64,000 nucleotides of DNA from assembly GCF_004331075.1 (NCBI RefSeq), contig NZ_SJNX01000001.1, positions 62,001-126,000 on the forward strand, written 5' to 3'. Every line of letters begins with the position of its first letter. The stretch's first letter is position 1. Below the pieces are notes generated by a model that did no database searches, was not told the DNA's origin, and worked only from the letters and a program-made list of their open reading frames with translations. The position numbers were made by a program, and so were the translations under genes. Shown piece after piece: positions 9,397 through 18,616 of the stretch. The stretch is from Acinetobacter brisouioides. GTDB taxonomy: Bacteria > Pseudomonadota > Gammaproteobacteria > Pseudomonadales > Moraxellaceae.

Positions 9397-10239
9397 ATGA
9401 AACGTGTGATTGCTTGTATAGATTCTTCACCCTGTATCAATGCCATTGCAGATGCTGCGGCATGGGTCGCGAAGCAGACACATCGAGAATTAGTACTATT
9501 ACAAATTTTGGACTACTATCCAGCCAGTTATCATTTAGGGGAAATCAGTGGTGTCATCGGGTTTGAAAGCAATGCCATGTTGCTCAAAGAACTTGCTGAA
9601 CTGGAACAAAAACAAAGTGAGCTTGCCATCAACTACAGCAATAATCTCTTGACTCATATCTCTAACATGATTAAAGAAAAACATGAAATTGATGTCAGTA
9701 TCATTCAGGAGAAAGGTGACTTTCTTGAGCAAAGCTTCAATATTTTAAAAGAAGATGATATTGCAATTATTGGCCGAGTTGGCGAACGCGCTGCAGAAAA
9801 AAATAAAGCGATTGGAAGTAATGTTGAGAACTTTATTCGTGGGGCAAAATGTACCGTCATGACCATTGGCGATCATTTTAAGGCACCGACCAGATTCATC
9901 TTTGCTTATGAATATTCACCAACCTGTTTAAAAATGATGCATCGCATTGCCGAGAGCGATTTACTACGCCAGCTACAATGTCACTTGCTTTATGTGGGTG
10001 ATCATCCCGAAGTGCTCAAAGAACCTGAACAGTTCCTCAAAACACAAGGTTTAGATGTCGTAGTTGAAGCACGTTATGGCGATGTTGCGGAAAGTATCAT
10101 GGAATATCAGCGGCAACATGGTATCCAGTTAGTCTTACTTGGTGCGTTTAGTCACAGTAAAATCCATCAATTTTTCTTGGGTAGCATTACCACTACAATT
10201 TTTAGAAATTTAAATGTGCCTCTCATTGTTGCCAAATAA
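9397..10239 (+). CDS. Tandem universal stress protein (UspA family)
   Basis: The 280-aa protein is made of two Usp domains. The first (1-150) opens MKRVIACIDSS and ends near GAKCTVMTIGDH; the second (152-280) opens FIFAYEYSPT and ends with GSITTTIFRNLNVPLIVAK. The second half keeps the ATP-loop-like LVLLGAFSHSKIHQFFLGSITT, while the first has a less canonical IIGRVGERAAEKNKAIGSNVE. A purine-rich AGAGAGG at 9385-9391 sits six bases before the ATG at 9397, so this start is preferred over a GTG 24 bases upstream. It is a single gene. Usp proteins of this tandem type are usually induced by starvation or oxidative stress; the binding partner here is unknown. Confidence 0.88.
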   Translation: MKRVIACIDSSPCINAIADAAAWVAKQTHRELVLLQILDYYPASYHLGEISGVIGFESNAMLLKELAELEQKQSELAINYSNNLLTHISNMIKEKHEIDVSIIQEKGDFLEQSFNILKEDDIAIIGRVGERAAEKNKAIGSNVENFIRGAKCTVMTIGDHFKAPTRFIFAYEYSPTCLKMMHRIAESDLLRQLQCHLLYVGDHPEVLKEPEQFLKTQGLDVVVEARYGDVAESIMEYQRQHGIQLVLLGAFSHSKIHQFFLGSITTTIFRNLNVPLIVAK

Positions 10240-10254
10240 CTTTCCTGAAAAGTT

Positions 10255-10295
10255 GTCCATAGTTATCCGCATAATCTGTGGATAACCTTATGGAC
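10255..10295. other. Bulged hairpin with DnaA-box-like sequences
   Basis: GTCCATA-GTTATCC at 10255-10268 pairs with GGATAAC-CT-TATGGAC at 10280-10295: a 14-bp stem with a two-base bulge and an 11-base loop. The right arm contains TGTGGATAA (complement TTATCCACA, the consensus DnaA box) and the left arm contains TTATCCGCA, one mismatch away. It lies just after the usp stop codon, so it may only be a transcription terminator; no strong T-run follows directly. Confidence 0.5.
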
Positions 10296-10360
10296 AGAAT
10301 ACTTAAGTTGTTTATTTTTATATAAAAAAATCAATTGGTGATTTTTTGTTACATTCGCTG

Positions 10361-11035
10361 TTATTTGACAATTGCAATTGCAAAACCATCATGTCCTTTG
10401 CTGCCTACCGTCTGTAAGGCGGTACACGATAACAAGCGTGGGTGATCTTTTAATGCACTAAAAGTTTCACGAATTCCTTCAATACTCGGTTTATGATTGT
10501 CAGGATTAATAATATCACCTGCCCGAATCACATTGTCGAGTACAATCACCGTGCCAGAGTGTGAAAACTGTAAGCTTAGTTCTAAATATTCTGGATAGCT
10601 TTGCTTGTCGGCATCAATAAAAATAAAATCAAACGGCTGAGTTTCCGTAGGTAAAGCGCGCAGGACATCCGCAGCACGTCCAACTTTAAGTTCAACTTTT
10701 ACGGGATATTTGGCTTGATCAATATTGTACTGAGCCATTGCAGCGTGGGTATCTCGCCCTTCTATCGTCAACAAATAACCATCTTCAGGCAACGCTCGCG
10801 CCAACCATGCGGTACTATACGCAGCAAAAGTACCTAATTCTAAAACACGTTTGCAGTGATTCATCTGAATCAGCATTTGCAATAACATACCCTGATTCGG
10901 GGCAACCGCTAAATGGTTGGAAAGACCATGTTCAGTTGTATTTTGAATAATTTGTTGCAGTTTTGGATCTTCAGAAATTAAATGTGACTCGATGTATTCA
11001 TCTAACGCTGTCCACATTTCTTGCATGATTGGCAC
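10361..11035 (-). CDS. Class I SAM-dependent O-methyltransferase
   Basis: The protein is 224 aa, the normal size for the catechol/caffeoyl-CoA O-methyltransferase (family 3) fold. The SAM-binding motif I is LELGTFAAYSTAWLARALP, the acidic motif is FDFIFIDADKQSYPEYLEL, and VIVLDNVIRAGDI provides the metal-binding Asp-Asn pair. Together these point to a divalent-cation-dependent cytosolic methyltransferase. The acceptor substrate cannot be read from the sequence. It is a single gene, with a terminator of the upstream lipoprotein gene at 11094-11121 separating the two. Confidence 0.88.
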   Translation of the reverse strand: MPIMQEMWTALDEYIESHLISEDPKLQQIIQNTTEHGLSNHLAVAPNQGMLLQMLIQMNHCKRVLELGTFAAYSTAWLARALPEDGYLLTIEGRDTHAAMAQYNIDQAKYPVKVELKVGRAADVLRALPTETQPFDFIFIDADKQSYPEYLELSLQFSHSGTVIVLDNVIRAGDIINPDNHKPSIEGIRETFSALKDHPRLLSCTALQTVGSKGHDGFAIAIVK

Positions 11036-11093
11036 ACCTTATTTACGATCAGGTCATTGTATACATTTATGCTATGAGTTCAATTTTTCAGAA

Positions 11094-11121
11094 AAAAAAG
11101 AGATCAAAATGATCTCTTTTT
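11094..11121 (-). terminator. Intrinsic terminator after the M15-like lipoprotein gene
   Basis: AGAGATCA and TGATCTCT form a perfect stem around an AAA loop, flanked by A and T runs, so it works in either direction. It lies 20 bp past the stop of the lipoprotein gene. Confidence 0.8.
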
Positions 11122-11140
11122 AGCAAGATCTGTTCAGGAT

Positions 11141-11863
11141 TTAAATGCTACACATCGAAGAACCACGACTTAAGTTAGGCCCCCAAGTCCGATAACCTTG
11201 CGTGTCAATATGAATTTGTCCCGATGCATACAACCCCAAGCCCATGTTGAGATTTTGCCCATACTGTGTCCAAAATTGGCACAATTTAAACTTGGTATTT
11301 TGAATAAATGTAAAGTCCTGAGGCTTTGGATACTTCTCACCAATTCTAAAATCAATTGCTGAATTAAATAAATGACGTGAAGAATTGGCTCCACCTGCGC
11401 AACGATTGGTTGGCATGTCACGATATACGGATGTCACTTCAAAATCGGTCAGCACTTTGGTTGCAACCAAATACTTAAACACTCGTAACGTGGCAACCTG
11501 ATTTTCCCATAATCCACGATTTGGTACTGCATACTCGGAACTGCTACATTTCTGCCAGTCACGCGCACTTCGCAATAATTCAAAGGCTGGGATAATATTG
11601 CCCACATGCTGCTGATCTAAGAATTGTTCATATTCATAAGCACGCTGGCGATTATTGCCTTGTGCTAACCACAAATTATAAGATTCAGGTACAACTTTAA
11701 GTGGAACTAGCCGTTCATTGGTTACTTGTTCCTCGGGAATATGAATGCGTTTACCCGTTTGTGAATAATTGTAGCCTGTCTGTTGCGTTGTAGTGGTACA
11801 GCTCACCAGAAATAACGAAACCACACCTGTGGTGAACAGATGCTTTGATACAGATTTAATCAT
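11141..11863 (-). CDS. Lipoprotein with M15-type D-Ala-D-Ala carboxypeptidase-like domain
   Basis: The chosen start at 11863 gives 240 aa beginning MIKSVSKHLFTTG with the lipobox LVSC, so the mature protein is a lipoprotein. An upstream in-frame start would put 14 extra residues before the signal peptide. The C-terminal domain has the M15 layout: NSSRHLFNSAIDFRIG supplies the His and Asp ligands and GLYASGQIHIDTQGYRTWG the second His-x-Asp. The family trims peptide stems of peptidoglycan, but this branch (Peptidase_M15_3-like) is largely uncharacterised. It sits alone between fdxA and the methyltransferase gene. Confidence 0.75.
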   Translation of the reverse strand: MIKSVSKHLFTTGVVSLFLVSCTTTTQQTGYNYSQTGKRIHIPEEQVTNERLVPLKVVPESYNLWLAQGNNRQRAYEYEQFLDQQHVGNIIPAFELLRSARDWQKCSSSEYAVPNRGLWENQVATLRVFKYLVATKVLTDFEVTSVYRDMPTNRCAGGANSSRHLFNSAIDFRIGEKYPKPQDFTFIQNTKFKLCQFWTQYGQNLNMGLGLYASGQIHIDTQGYRTWGPNLSRGSSMCSI

Positions 11864-11956
11864 TGAAAATAACGAAGGAGCACAATTGCGACTATTGTAA
11901 TGCAATCAGTCGCAGCAAAATTGAATTTTTTTAAACTAAATGTGATTTTTTTGTAT

Positions 11957-11985
11957 AAAAAAAGATCAGCATTTGCTGATCTTTT
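11957..11985 (-). terminator. Intrinsic terminator after fdxA
   Basis: AAAGATCAGCA pairs with TGCTGATCTTT around a two-base loop. A run of T residues follows on the minus strand, 5 bp past the fdxA stop. Confidence 0.85.
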
Positions 11986-11989
11986 GCAA

Positions 11990-12313
11990 TTATTTTTCTA
12001 AATATTGTAATTTATCTGCTTTACCGTTCCACTCTTCACGGTCTGCTGGCTGATCACCAATTTGAGTGATATTTGGCCACTTCTGTGAAAGTTCAGTATT
12101 CAGTTCAATAAATACTTCCTGACCTTCTGGCAATTCATCTTCGGAGAAAATTGCATTGGCTGGGCATTCTGGTTCGCACAGTGCGCAGTCAATACACTCA
12201 TCGGGATTAATCACAAGGAAATTTGGGCCTTCGTAGAAGCAGTCTACCGGACATACTTCAACGCAGTCTTGATATTTACATTTAATACAGTTTTCAGTGA
12301 CAACAAAGGTCAT
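11990..12313 (-). CDS. fdxA: Ferredoxin FdxA (7Fe-8S type)
   Basis: This 107-aa acidic soluble ferredoxin has the first cysteine set [17 protein letters not shown] and the second [12 protein letters not shown], the pattern of bacterial seven-iron ferredoxins with one [3Fe-4S] and one [4Fe-4S] cluster. The C-terminal extension after [17 protein letters not shown] is typical of the gammaproteobacterial FdxA group. It carries single electrons between cytosolic redox enzymes; the partner is not indicated here. It lies downstream of mutS in the same direction with a 168-bp gap, the usual neighbourhood in Acinetobacter and Pseudomonas. Confidence 0.95.
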   Translation of the reverse strand: MTFVVTENCIKCKYQDCVEVCPVDCFYEGPNFLVINPDECIDCALCEPECPANAIFSEDELPEGQEVFIELNTELSQKWPNITQIGDQPADREEWNGKADKLQYLEK

Positions 12314-12481
12314 GGCGACAGCTACCTAAAAAATATGGTTTCGATCAATTGCGCTATTGTAGGCAAAAAACCCCTGAACAAACAATTCCTTTTATTGATA
12401 TTAATTATATAAAAGGCTGTTAATTTAAATTAAAACTGATTGATTCTCATTCACAACCAGTTTTATCTTAACCAAGTCAAA

Positions 12482-15124
12482 TCATTCAACAGATTTTCTG
12501 ACTAAAGCTTTTAATTCATACAGTTGTTCAAGTGCCTGACGCGGCGTCAGATTATCAACATCAAGCTGTTGTAAATAATCTAAAGCAGGTGAAGAAACCT
12601 CAATTTCAACCGTTTTTTCAACAATTTCTATTTCAGGTTCAACTTGCATAAACAAATCACTTTGTACTGATGTCTGTAAGTGCTGTTGTTGCTGTTTTTC
12701 CAAAATCTTGAGGCGTTTTTGAGCATCCTTAATGACACTCGCAGGAATTCCCGCCAGTTTTGCCACTTGCAAACCATGACTTTGACTCGCTGGGCCTTGT
12801 TGGACTTTATGTAGCAAAATTAACTGACCATTGAGTTCTTTTGCGGTGACATGATAATTGTCAATGCCTGCTTCTTGTGCCAGTTCAGTCAGCTCAAAAT
12901 AATGCGTAGCAAACAAACATAGACATTTTACCCGCTTCGTTAGATCAAGAACACATGCCCACGCCAATGATAAGCCATCATAAGTACTGGTTCCCCGCCC
13001 AACTTCATCCATAAGTACCAATGACTGATGGGTGGCATGATGCAGAATTTGTGAGGTTTCCGTCATTTCCACCATAAAGGTCGATTTGCCTGTAGACAGG
13101 TCATCGGCTGAGCCAATACGGGTAAAAATACGGTCAATCGGCCCAAGCTGCGCCGCCTGTGCAGGCACAAAACTACCGCAATATGCCAACAGGCTAATCA
13201 ATGCAGTTTGACGCATAAAAGTCGATTTCCCCCCCATGTTCGGCCCCGTCACGATCGCCATGCGGTGCTGCACATCCAAGAAAGTATCGTTTGGTGTGTA
13301 TGGGGCTTTATTGAGTGCTTCCACCACAGGGTGACGACCTGCGGTAATTTTAATACCAATTTCAGGGCTAAAGCTCGGACGTGCCCAGCGATATAAACGT
13401 GCTTGCTCAGCGAAGTTACTCAAGACATCGACTTGGGCAATCGCTGCACTCATCATTTGTAAATTGGCAATATTTTGACGTAAGGTTTCAAGCAAAGCTT
13501 CAAACAACATTTTTTCACGTGCCAAAGCGCGTGACTCACTTGACAGGACTTTATCTTCAAAGCCTTTTAACTCTGGGGTGATATAACGCTCGGCATTTTT
13601 TAGGGTCTGACGGCGAATATAATCGGTAGGTGCTTGCTCGGCTTGGGCACGCGTCAGCTCAATGTAATACCCACTGACACGGTTATAGCCAATTTTTAAA
13701 GTGTTAATACCTGTACGTTCACGCTCTTTAATTTCCAGATCAATCAAAAATTGTCCAGCATGATCACGAATTTGGCGAAGTTCATCGAGTTCAGTATCGT
13801 AGCCTTCTGCAATTACATTGCCATCACGTAGTAATACAGGTGGATGTTCAACGATTGCAGCCATGAGCTGTTGATGCAGTGCTTTAAAATCGCCAAGTTG
13901 CTGATCTAAATCATTTAAAAGTATTGATTTTTTAGATTGAATCACAGGTTGCAAGGCGTGACGTAACAATGGAATCTGCGCACAGGCATGACGTAACTGC
14001 ACCAGATCACGCGGGCGTGCGCTACCAAGTGCCACACGACTCAAAACCCGTTCAATATCACCAATCTCTTTCAACACCAGACGTACAGGTGTTTCATGAT
14101 AGCCTTGTAACAATTGTTCAATCGCATCGAGACGCTGATCAAGCAATGCGGTATCACGAATGGGCTGCATTAAGGTACGGCTGAGCAAACGTCCACCCAT
14201 TGCCGTTTGGCAATGATTAATCAGTTGAAATAATGAAGTACCATGTTCAAATAACGGCTCAATAATTTCCAAGTTACGACGTGTCACAGGGTCAAGCGCA
14301 ATAAAGTCACTTGACTGTTCCAGTTGAATCGAACGGATATGTGGCAATGCGGTTTTTTGAGTTTCTTTGGCGTAGTGAATCAGCGCTGCGGCGGCGGCTT
14401 TGGCAAGCGGCAAATGGTCAATACCAAAACCCGACAATGTTGCCACTGCAAACTGGTCACATAGGGTTTTTTGGGCATTATTTAAATTAAAATCAACGTT
14501 TGGACGTTTGGTAATTGGGCAGTCCAGTTGTTTTTTAATGACTTCTAAAATGTTTTGATCAACCAGATCTTCATCAATCACGATCTCGCTTGGCATCAGA
14601 CGTGCCAAATCAATCGGTAATTGTTCAGCCGTGTAAGTCTGTTGTTGGACTTTAAAAATACTGGCACTTAAATCCAGTAAGGCGATCCCGATCTGGTTTT
14701 GCTGGATACACAGTGCCACCAAGTTCGACGATTGATAACTCCCAAGCAAAGCATCATCGGTCAATGTCCCTGGCGTTAAAATACGTACCACTTTACGTTC
14801 TACAGGCCCTTTGCCTGTCACCTCACCGACCTGTTCACAGATCGCAACCGTTTCACCTGCCTTGACCAAACGCGCCAGATAGCCCTCCGCTGCATGGTAT
14901 GGCACACCCGCCATTGGAATTGGTTCACCATTGGTTTTGCCACGGTGAGTTAGGGTAATCCCGAGTAATTTTGCGGCTTTACGGGCATCGTTAAAAAATA
15001 ATTCGTAGAAATCCCCCATGCGGTAAAACACCAAAGCATGTGGATGCGCCATTTTGACTTTTAGGTATTGCTGCATCATTGGGGTATGGGAGGAAAGATC
15101 AGCCATGATTTTACTGTCTGTCAT
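12482..15124 (-). CDS. mutS: DNA mismatch repair protein MutS
   Basis: The 880-aa protein is of full family length. The N-terminal mismatch-reading domain has [11 protein letters not shown] with the Phe-x-Glu motif that stacks on the mispaired base. The ATPase has Walker [15 protein letters not shown] and Walker [17 protein letters not shown], followed by [13 protein letters not shown]. The C-terminus has the helix-turn-helix and a short linker with the sequence [21 protein letters not shown]. It recognises mismatches and recruits MutL. All catalytic motifs look intact, so the strain is not expected to be a mutator through this gene. Confidence 0.97.
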   Translation of the reverse strand: MTDSKIMADLSSHTPMMQQYLKVKMAHPHALVFYRMGDFYELFFNDARKAAKLLGITLTHRGKTNGEPIPMAGVPYHAAEGYLARLVKAGETVAICEQVGEVTGKGPVERKVVRILTPGTLTDDALLGSYQSSNLVALCIQQNQIGIALLDLSASIFKVQQQTYTAEQLPIDLARLMPSEIVIDEDLVDQNILEVIKKQLDCPITKRPNVDFNLNNAQKTLCDQFAVATLSGFGIDHLPLAKAAAAALIHYAKETQKTALPHIRSIQLEQSSDFIALDPVTRRNLEIIEPLFEHGTSLFQLINHCQTAMGGRLLSRTLMQPIRDTALLDQRLDAIEQLLQGYHETPVRLVLKEIGDIERVLSRVALGSARPRDLVQLRHACAQIPLLRHALQPVIQSKKSILLNDLDQQLGDFKALHQQLMAAIVEHPPVLLRDGNVIAEGYDTELDELRQIRDHAGQFLIDLEIKERERTGINTLKIGYNRVSGYYIELTRAQAEQAPTDYIRRQTLKNAERYITPELKGFEDKVLSSESRALAREKMLFEALLETLRQNIANLQMMSAAIAQVDVLSNFAEQARLYRWARPSFSPEIGIKITAGRHPVVEALNKAPYTPNDTFLDVQHRMAIVTGPNMGGKSTFMRQTALISLLAYCGSFVPAQAAQLGPIDRIFTRIGSADDLSTGKSTFMVEMTETSQILHHATHQSLVLMDEVGRGTSTYDGLSLAWACVLDLTKRVKCLCLFATHYFELTELAQEAGIDNYHVTAKELNGQLILLHKVQQGPASQSHGLQVAKLAGIPASVIKDAQKRLKILEKQQQQHLQTSVQSDLFMQVEPEIEIVEKTVEIEVSSPALDYLQQLDVDNLTPRQALEQLYELKALVRKSVE

Positions 15125-15556
15125 ATCAATTCATGCCTTTAAAATTTCAAAATTAAAATGCGTAAAAATTTGGCTTACTGACCAATCTAAGTGGCGCATT
15201 TTAGCAAAAACTCATTGCCTGCCACACCGTAAAGCGAAATTATCTCAACAAATGAGTTAAAACCTCTGCTTGGTTGAGCTAATTGTTTTCAATAAAATAT
15301 CTACTTTTAAGTAAAGCATTTAAAACTAATGAATAAATACAGTTTTTAGCACTACTTTATTGACGTCTAAGCACGCTGCTCATCAAAAGCAGCAATGATA
15401 TGAAATAGATGATTTATCTGAAGAAAAGTGAGCAACGCAAAAACATGAATTTAAAATAAAGACAATCAATAACGACGAGTCGATGTATCTATCTGTTATT
15501 GAGTTAAATGAGATCGCCAGAAAACATCCGCTTTCTGGCAATTTACATTTTAAATC
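15125..15556. other. Intergenic region between mutS and the PepSY-flavoprotein gene
   Basis: No gene is visible. A hairpin GCCAGAAA...TTTCTGGC near 15516-15539 lies just past the stop of the flavoprotein gene and may serve as its terminator, though there is no clear T-run. The mutS promoter should lie near the left side of the gap. Confidence 0.4.
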
Positions 15557-18157
15557 TTAGTAAACATCACGGCGGTAACGCCCTGCATCACGTAACTGCT
15601 GCAATAACTCTGTACCTAAAATGTCTTCTAAAGCATGATCAACATCTGTTGCCATACCCTGAATACTGCCGCAGACATACAGTACCGCACCGTCAGCAAC
15701 CCAGTTTTTTAATAATTCAGCTTGTTCACGTAAGCGGTGATGAACATATTGTTTTTCAGCCTGATCTCTGGAAAATGCCAGATCCAAGTGTTGCAACATA
15801 CCTTCAGCTTGCCAAACATCTAGCTGTTGTTGATAAAAATAATCATGCTCACGCTGACGTTCACCAAAAATCAGCCAGTTACGTCCACGATTTTGCTGGA
15901 TGCGCTGCTTCAATAAACTTAATAGACCTGCAATGCCTGTCCCATTACCAATACAAATAATAGGTCGATCATCTTCAATCAAATGAAAAGACTCATTGCA
16001 GCGAATCGCAATCGCCATCTCTTGACCAATAACACTATGCTGAGTCAACCAGCCCGAACCTAAACCAAGTTGACCTTGAGCATCTGACTGTTGACGTACC
16101 ACCAATTGTAGACACTGCTGCTCAGGAATACTGGCGATTGAATACTCACGTCGTGGCAAATCAGGTAATTGTTCGAGCAGTTCATCCAGCGTGGCATAAG
16201 CACAAATGGGCTGGGTTAAATCTTTGCTACGTAACACTTCAAAAATCGTCTTACCTTGACTGGTCAGGGTTTCTGCTGAAATAGATTGCTGCTGTAAAAA
16301 TTGCTGGATACGTTCGGCACTGTTTTGTGATTGGGTTTCAGCGATATCTCCCGCCTGCCATGTCACATCGGCTGTGGTTTGCAATTCCAGATGAAAGGCT
16401 GGTGCACCCAAACTGTTTGGGTTCAGCAATTCACGCTTGCTGAGTGTCCATGTTTCAAATTGCTTTTTAATTTCAACTTGCTGAACATCACTTGTAGTGA
16501 CTTCAGCTAAAGCTGCATACCAGCGCTGAATCTCTTTTGGGTTGGCATTATTGACTTCTATCAACTCAAATAATGGATTCGCACCTTGTCGAGCCAACCA
16601 TGTATCCACTGCATGACCAAACTGGCAGAAACTTTCAGGATATTCTTTCGAGCCCAAAGCTAGCACAGCATAATTTAACTGAGCCAAATCGGCACGATGC
16701 TGCATCAACTGCTTACTAAAACCAACCGCTAAGTCTGGTGCTGAACCTGTACCATAAGTACTGACAATAAACAGTGCCTGCTGGGCTTGTTGCAAATCTT
16801 GGGCTGTTAGCTGCTGTACCGATTTGACCACAACGGCATAACCCGCTTGTTGCAAAGACTTGGCTGTTGCCAAAGCCAATTGCTCAGCCGTGCCGGTTTG
16901 GGTTGCATAGCTAATCAGCCATGTCTGCTCAGTCCATACTGCTTGTTCTGATCCCAAATCACCACGTGCTGCCTGAGTCAGACGTTTTTGTTTTCGGCGT
17001 TTTAAGTACAACATCCAGCCTGTAACGAAGAATAAAGGCATCGCCAGTGCTGCCAGCATGGCAAAGAATTGATATACAGGGCCAAAGAAACTGCCACGAT
17101 GTACAGGCAACATGCTCGACATGATTTTCTCATTGAGCTTTTTATTGGCATACAAATCAACTTTTTCCAGTTGATTATTTTTAGTATTAAACACGGCGCT
17201 GTTACGTGCGCGTTCATTTTGTGGAATCGCATCAACAAATGAAATTTTTACTCGCCCATCTGCCTGCTGCGGCACAGTCAAAGTCACACTCGAATAATCG
17301 CGAGCAATCTGAGCATTAAAACCTGCCCATGCTTGATTTAATTGTTGCTGAACCAATACATTGGACAATGTTGAACCTTGCTGTTCAGCCTCTGGTACAC
17401 GTTGTGGTCGCTGAGCGTCTGGACCTCGTTGCTGCATACCTTTTGCTGGACGCCCTTCAGGCTTCTCCTTTCCTCCCATACGGGTATTTTCCACACCCAT
17501 GACTTTAAACATGCCTACACGCCACCAGTCATACGACCAAAACAGTCCTGTACATGCAAACGTCAGATAAAACACCATGACCCATGTGCCAACCACCGCA
17601 TGCAAATCCCACAGGAAATTACGTCCTTTCAACTGCGGCTTAATGGCCAGCCATTGTTTAAAAGAATGCTTTTTTGGAAAGCGTAGATACAAGCCACTCA
17701 GCACAAAGAAAATCAAAATCAGCGTACTCGCACTCGTCAACTGCTTACCAAATTCGCCAGCGGTCAAAGTACGGTGAAACTGCTCAATAAAGCGGAAAAA
17801 TGCCTGCCCCTTAATTTCAGGGAGCACTTCAGCCGTATATGGGTTCACCATCAGGTCATAACCACGACGCTCACCTTGTTTTTGGATATTGACCACCGAA
17901 GATTCTGTCGGTGACTTGGTCACACTGATACTATTGATCTCTATCTTGGGTTGCTGCTGTTTAAAATGAGAAAATAATTCAGCAGGTGTCAGTTTGGCGC
18001 GTGGCTGTTCTGTCACGTTATAGCTTTCGGGATTAATTAGTTTGGTTATTTGTGGCTGATAGGAAAAAATAGCACCACTGGCACCCATGAGTGACAAAAT
18101 CAGACCTGCGGTGATACCAAAAAACCAGTGAATCTGGAACAGTGTTTTTTTCAGCAT
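15557..18157 (-). CDS. PepSY membrane domain fused to flavodoxin and NADPH:flavin reductase
   Basis: This 866-aa protein has a PepSY-associated N-terminal half of about 390 residues with four or more membrane segments (first: FGITAGLILSLMGASGAIFSY) and histidines in HRTLTAGEFGKQ and LHAVVGTWVMVFY that may bind haem. A flavodoxin-like FMN domain starts near residue 412 (ISYATQTGTAEQLALA). A CysJ-like FAD/NADPH module follows, with REYSIAS (FAD) and IICIGNGTGIAGL near 736 (NADPH). Such fusions pass electrons from cytosolic NADPH across the membrane and are usually tied to ferric-siderophore reduction; the electron acceptor here is inferred. It is divergent from the PadR-SIP reductase, which fits an iron-acquisition locus. 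Confidence 0.82.
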   Translation of the reverse strand: MLKKTLFQIHWFFGITAGLILSLMGASGAIFSYQPQITKLINPESYNVTEQPRAKLTPAELFSHFKQQQPKIEINSISVTKSPTESSVVNIQKQGERRGYDLMVNPYTAEVLPEIKGQAFFRFIEQFHRTLTAGEFGKQLTSASTLILIFFVLSGLYLRFPKKHSFKQWLAIKPQLKGRNFLWDLHAVVGTWVMVFYLTFACTGLFWSYDWWRVGMFKVMGVENTRMGGKEKPEGRPAKGMQQRGPDAQRPQRVPEAEQQGSTLSNVLVQQQLNQAWAGFNAQIARDYSSVTLTVPQQADGRVKISFVDAIPQNERARNSAVFNTKNNQLEKVDLYANKKLNEKIMSSMLPVHRGSFFGPVYQFFAMLAALAMPLFFVTGWMLYLKRRKQKRLTQAARGDLGSEQAVWTEQTWLISYATQTGTAEQLALATAKSLQQAGYAVVVKSVQQLTAQDLQQAQQALFIVSTYGTGSAPDLAVGFSKQLMQHRADLAQLNYAVLALGSKEYPESFCQFGHAVDTWLARQGANPLFELIEVNNANPKEIQRWYAALAEVTTSDVQQVEIKKQFETWTLSKRELLNPNSLGAPAFHLELQTTADVTWQAGDIAETQSQNSAERIQQFLQQQSISAETLTSQGKTIFEVLRSKDLTQPICAYATLDELLEQLPDLPRREYSIASIPEQQCLQLVVRQQSDAQGQLGLGSGWLTQHSVIGQEMAIAIRCNESFHLIEDDRPIICIGNGTGIAGLLSLLKQRIQQNRGRNWLIFGERQREHDYFYQQQLDVWQAEGMLQHLDLAFSRDQAEKQYVHHRLREQAELLKNWVADGAVLYVCGSIQGMATDVDHALEDILGTELLQQLRDAGRYRRDVY

Positions 18158-18479
18158 ATTATTTATTGAATAGGTTCATTAAAATTGAAATAAATTATAC
18201 CGAATATCTGTGTAAATAATATGGATTTACATTCTCATTTAGAAAGATAATAAAAAATTGCTTATAGCTGACAGCTCAAGCAACCTACCAGTGAGATGAG
18301 AGCTATTCATTTCGCTCTGATATCAGCCGATATTTCTCTCCTCAAAAGACCAATTTCTCCACAATAAATAGATATACAAAGATCAGTGGTAAATAACATA
18401 CCCTGTATTTTTGAATATTTCTGTTCATTTTAGTTGTTAGTTTTATTGCACATGAGCAATGTGACAGCCCGGCTCCTCC

Positions 18480-18513
18480 AAAAGATCTAACAATATATTT
18501 GGCTAGATCTTTT
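18480..18513. promoter_or_regulatory. Inverted repeat in the divergent iron-reductase promoter region
   Basis: AAAAGATCTA (18480-18489) and TAGATCTTTT (18504-18513) are perfect reverse complements with a 14-base spacer. The element lies between the divergent reductase genes, 40 bp before the PadR-like operators. It could be a second operator or a terminator-like hairpin. No Fur-box match good enough to call was seen nearby. Confidence 0.45.
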
Positions 18514-18553
18514 CACCTTTTAAAGCCAGACTCGTGTTCAGATTCAAAAAATA

Positions 18554-18600
18554 AAAATAGATATATCTTTTTTATTGTGTAAAATAGATATATCTATTTT
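18554..18600. promoter_or_regulatory. Tandem palindromic operators, probably bound by the PadR domain
   Basis: AAAATAGATATATCTATTTT at 18581-18600 is a perfect 20-bp palindrome. A second copy at 18554-18573 differs at one base. The centres are 27 bp apart and the second copy ends 16 bp before the ATG of the PadR-SIP gene. A-T-rich palindromes of this kind just before the gene are typical for autorepressing PadR regulators. That this protein binds them is inferred. Confidence 0.75.
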
Positions 18601-18616
18601 TATTTCTCATCTTCCT

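Noticed and set aside
15508..15960. 150-codon open frame on the plus strand
   Set aside because: It is antisense to the NADPH domain of the PepSY-flavoprotein, is rich in His and Gln from reversed codons, and lacks a ribosome site.
18170..18260. Fur-box-like sequence TGAGAATGTAAATCCA on the minus strand
   Set aside because: Only one half matches the Fur consensus well, so it is not strong enough to call although the context is iron-related.
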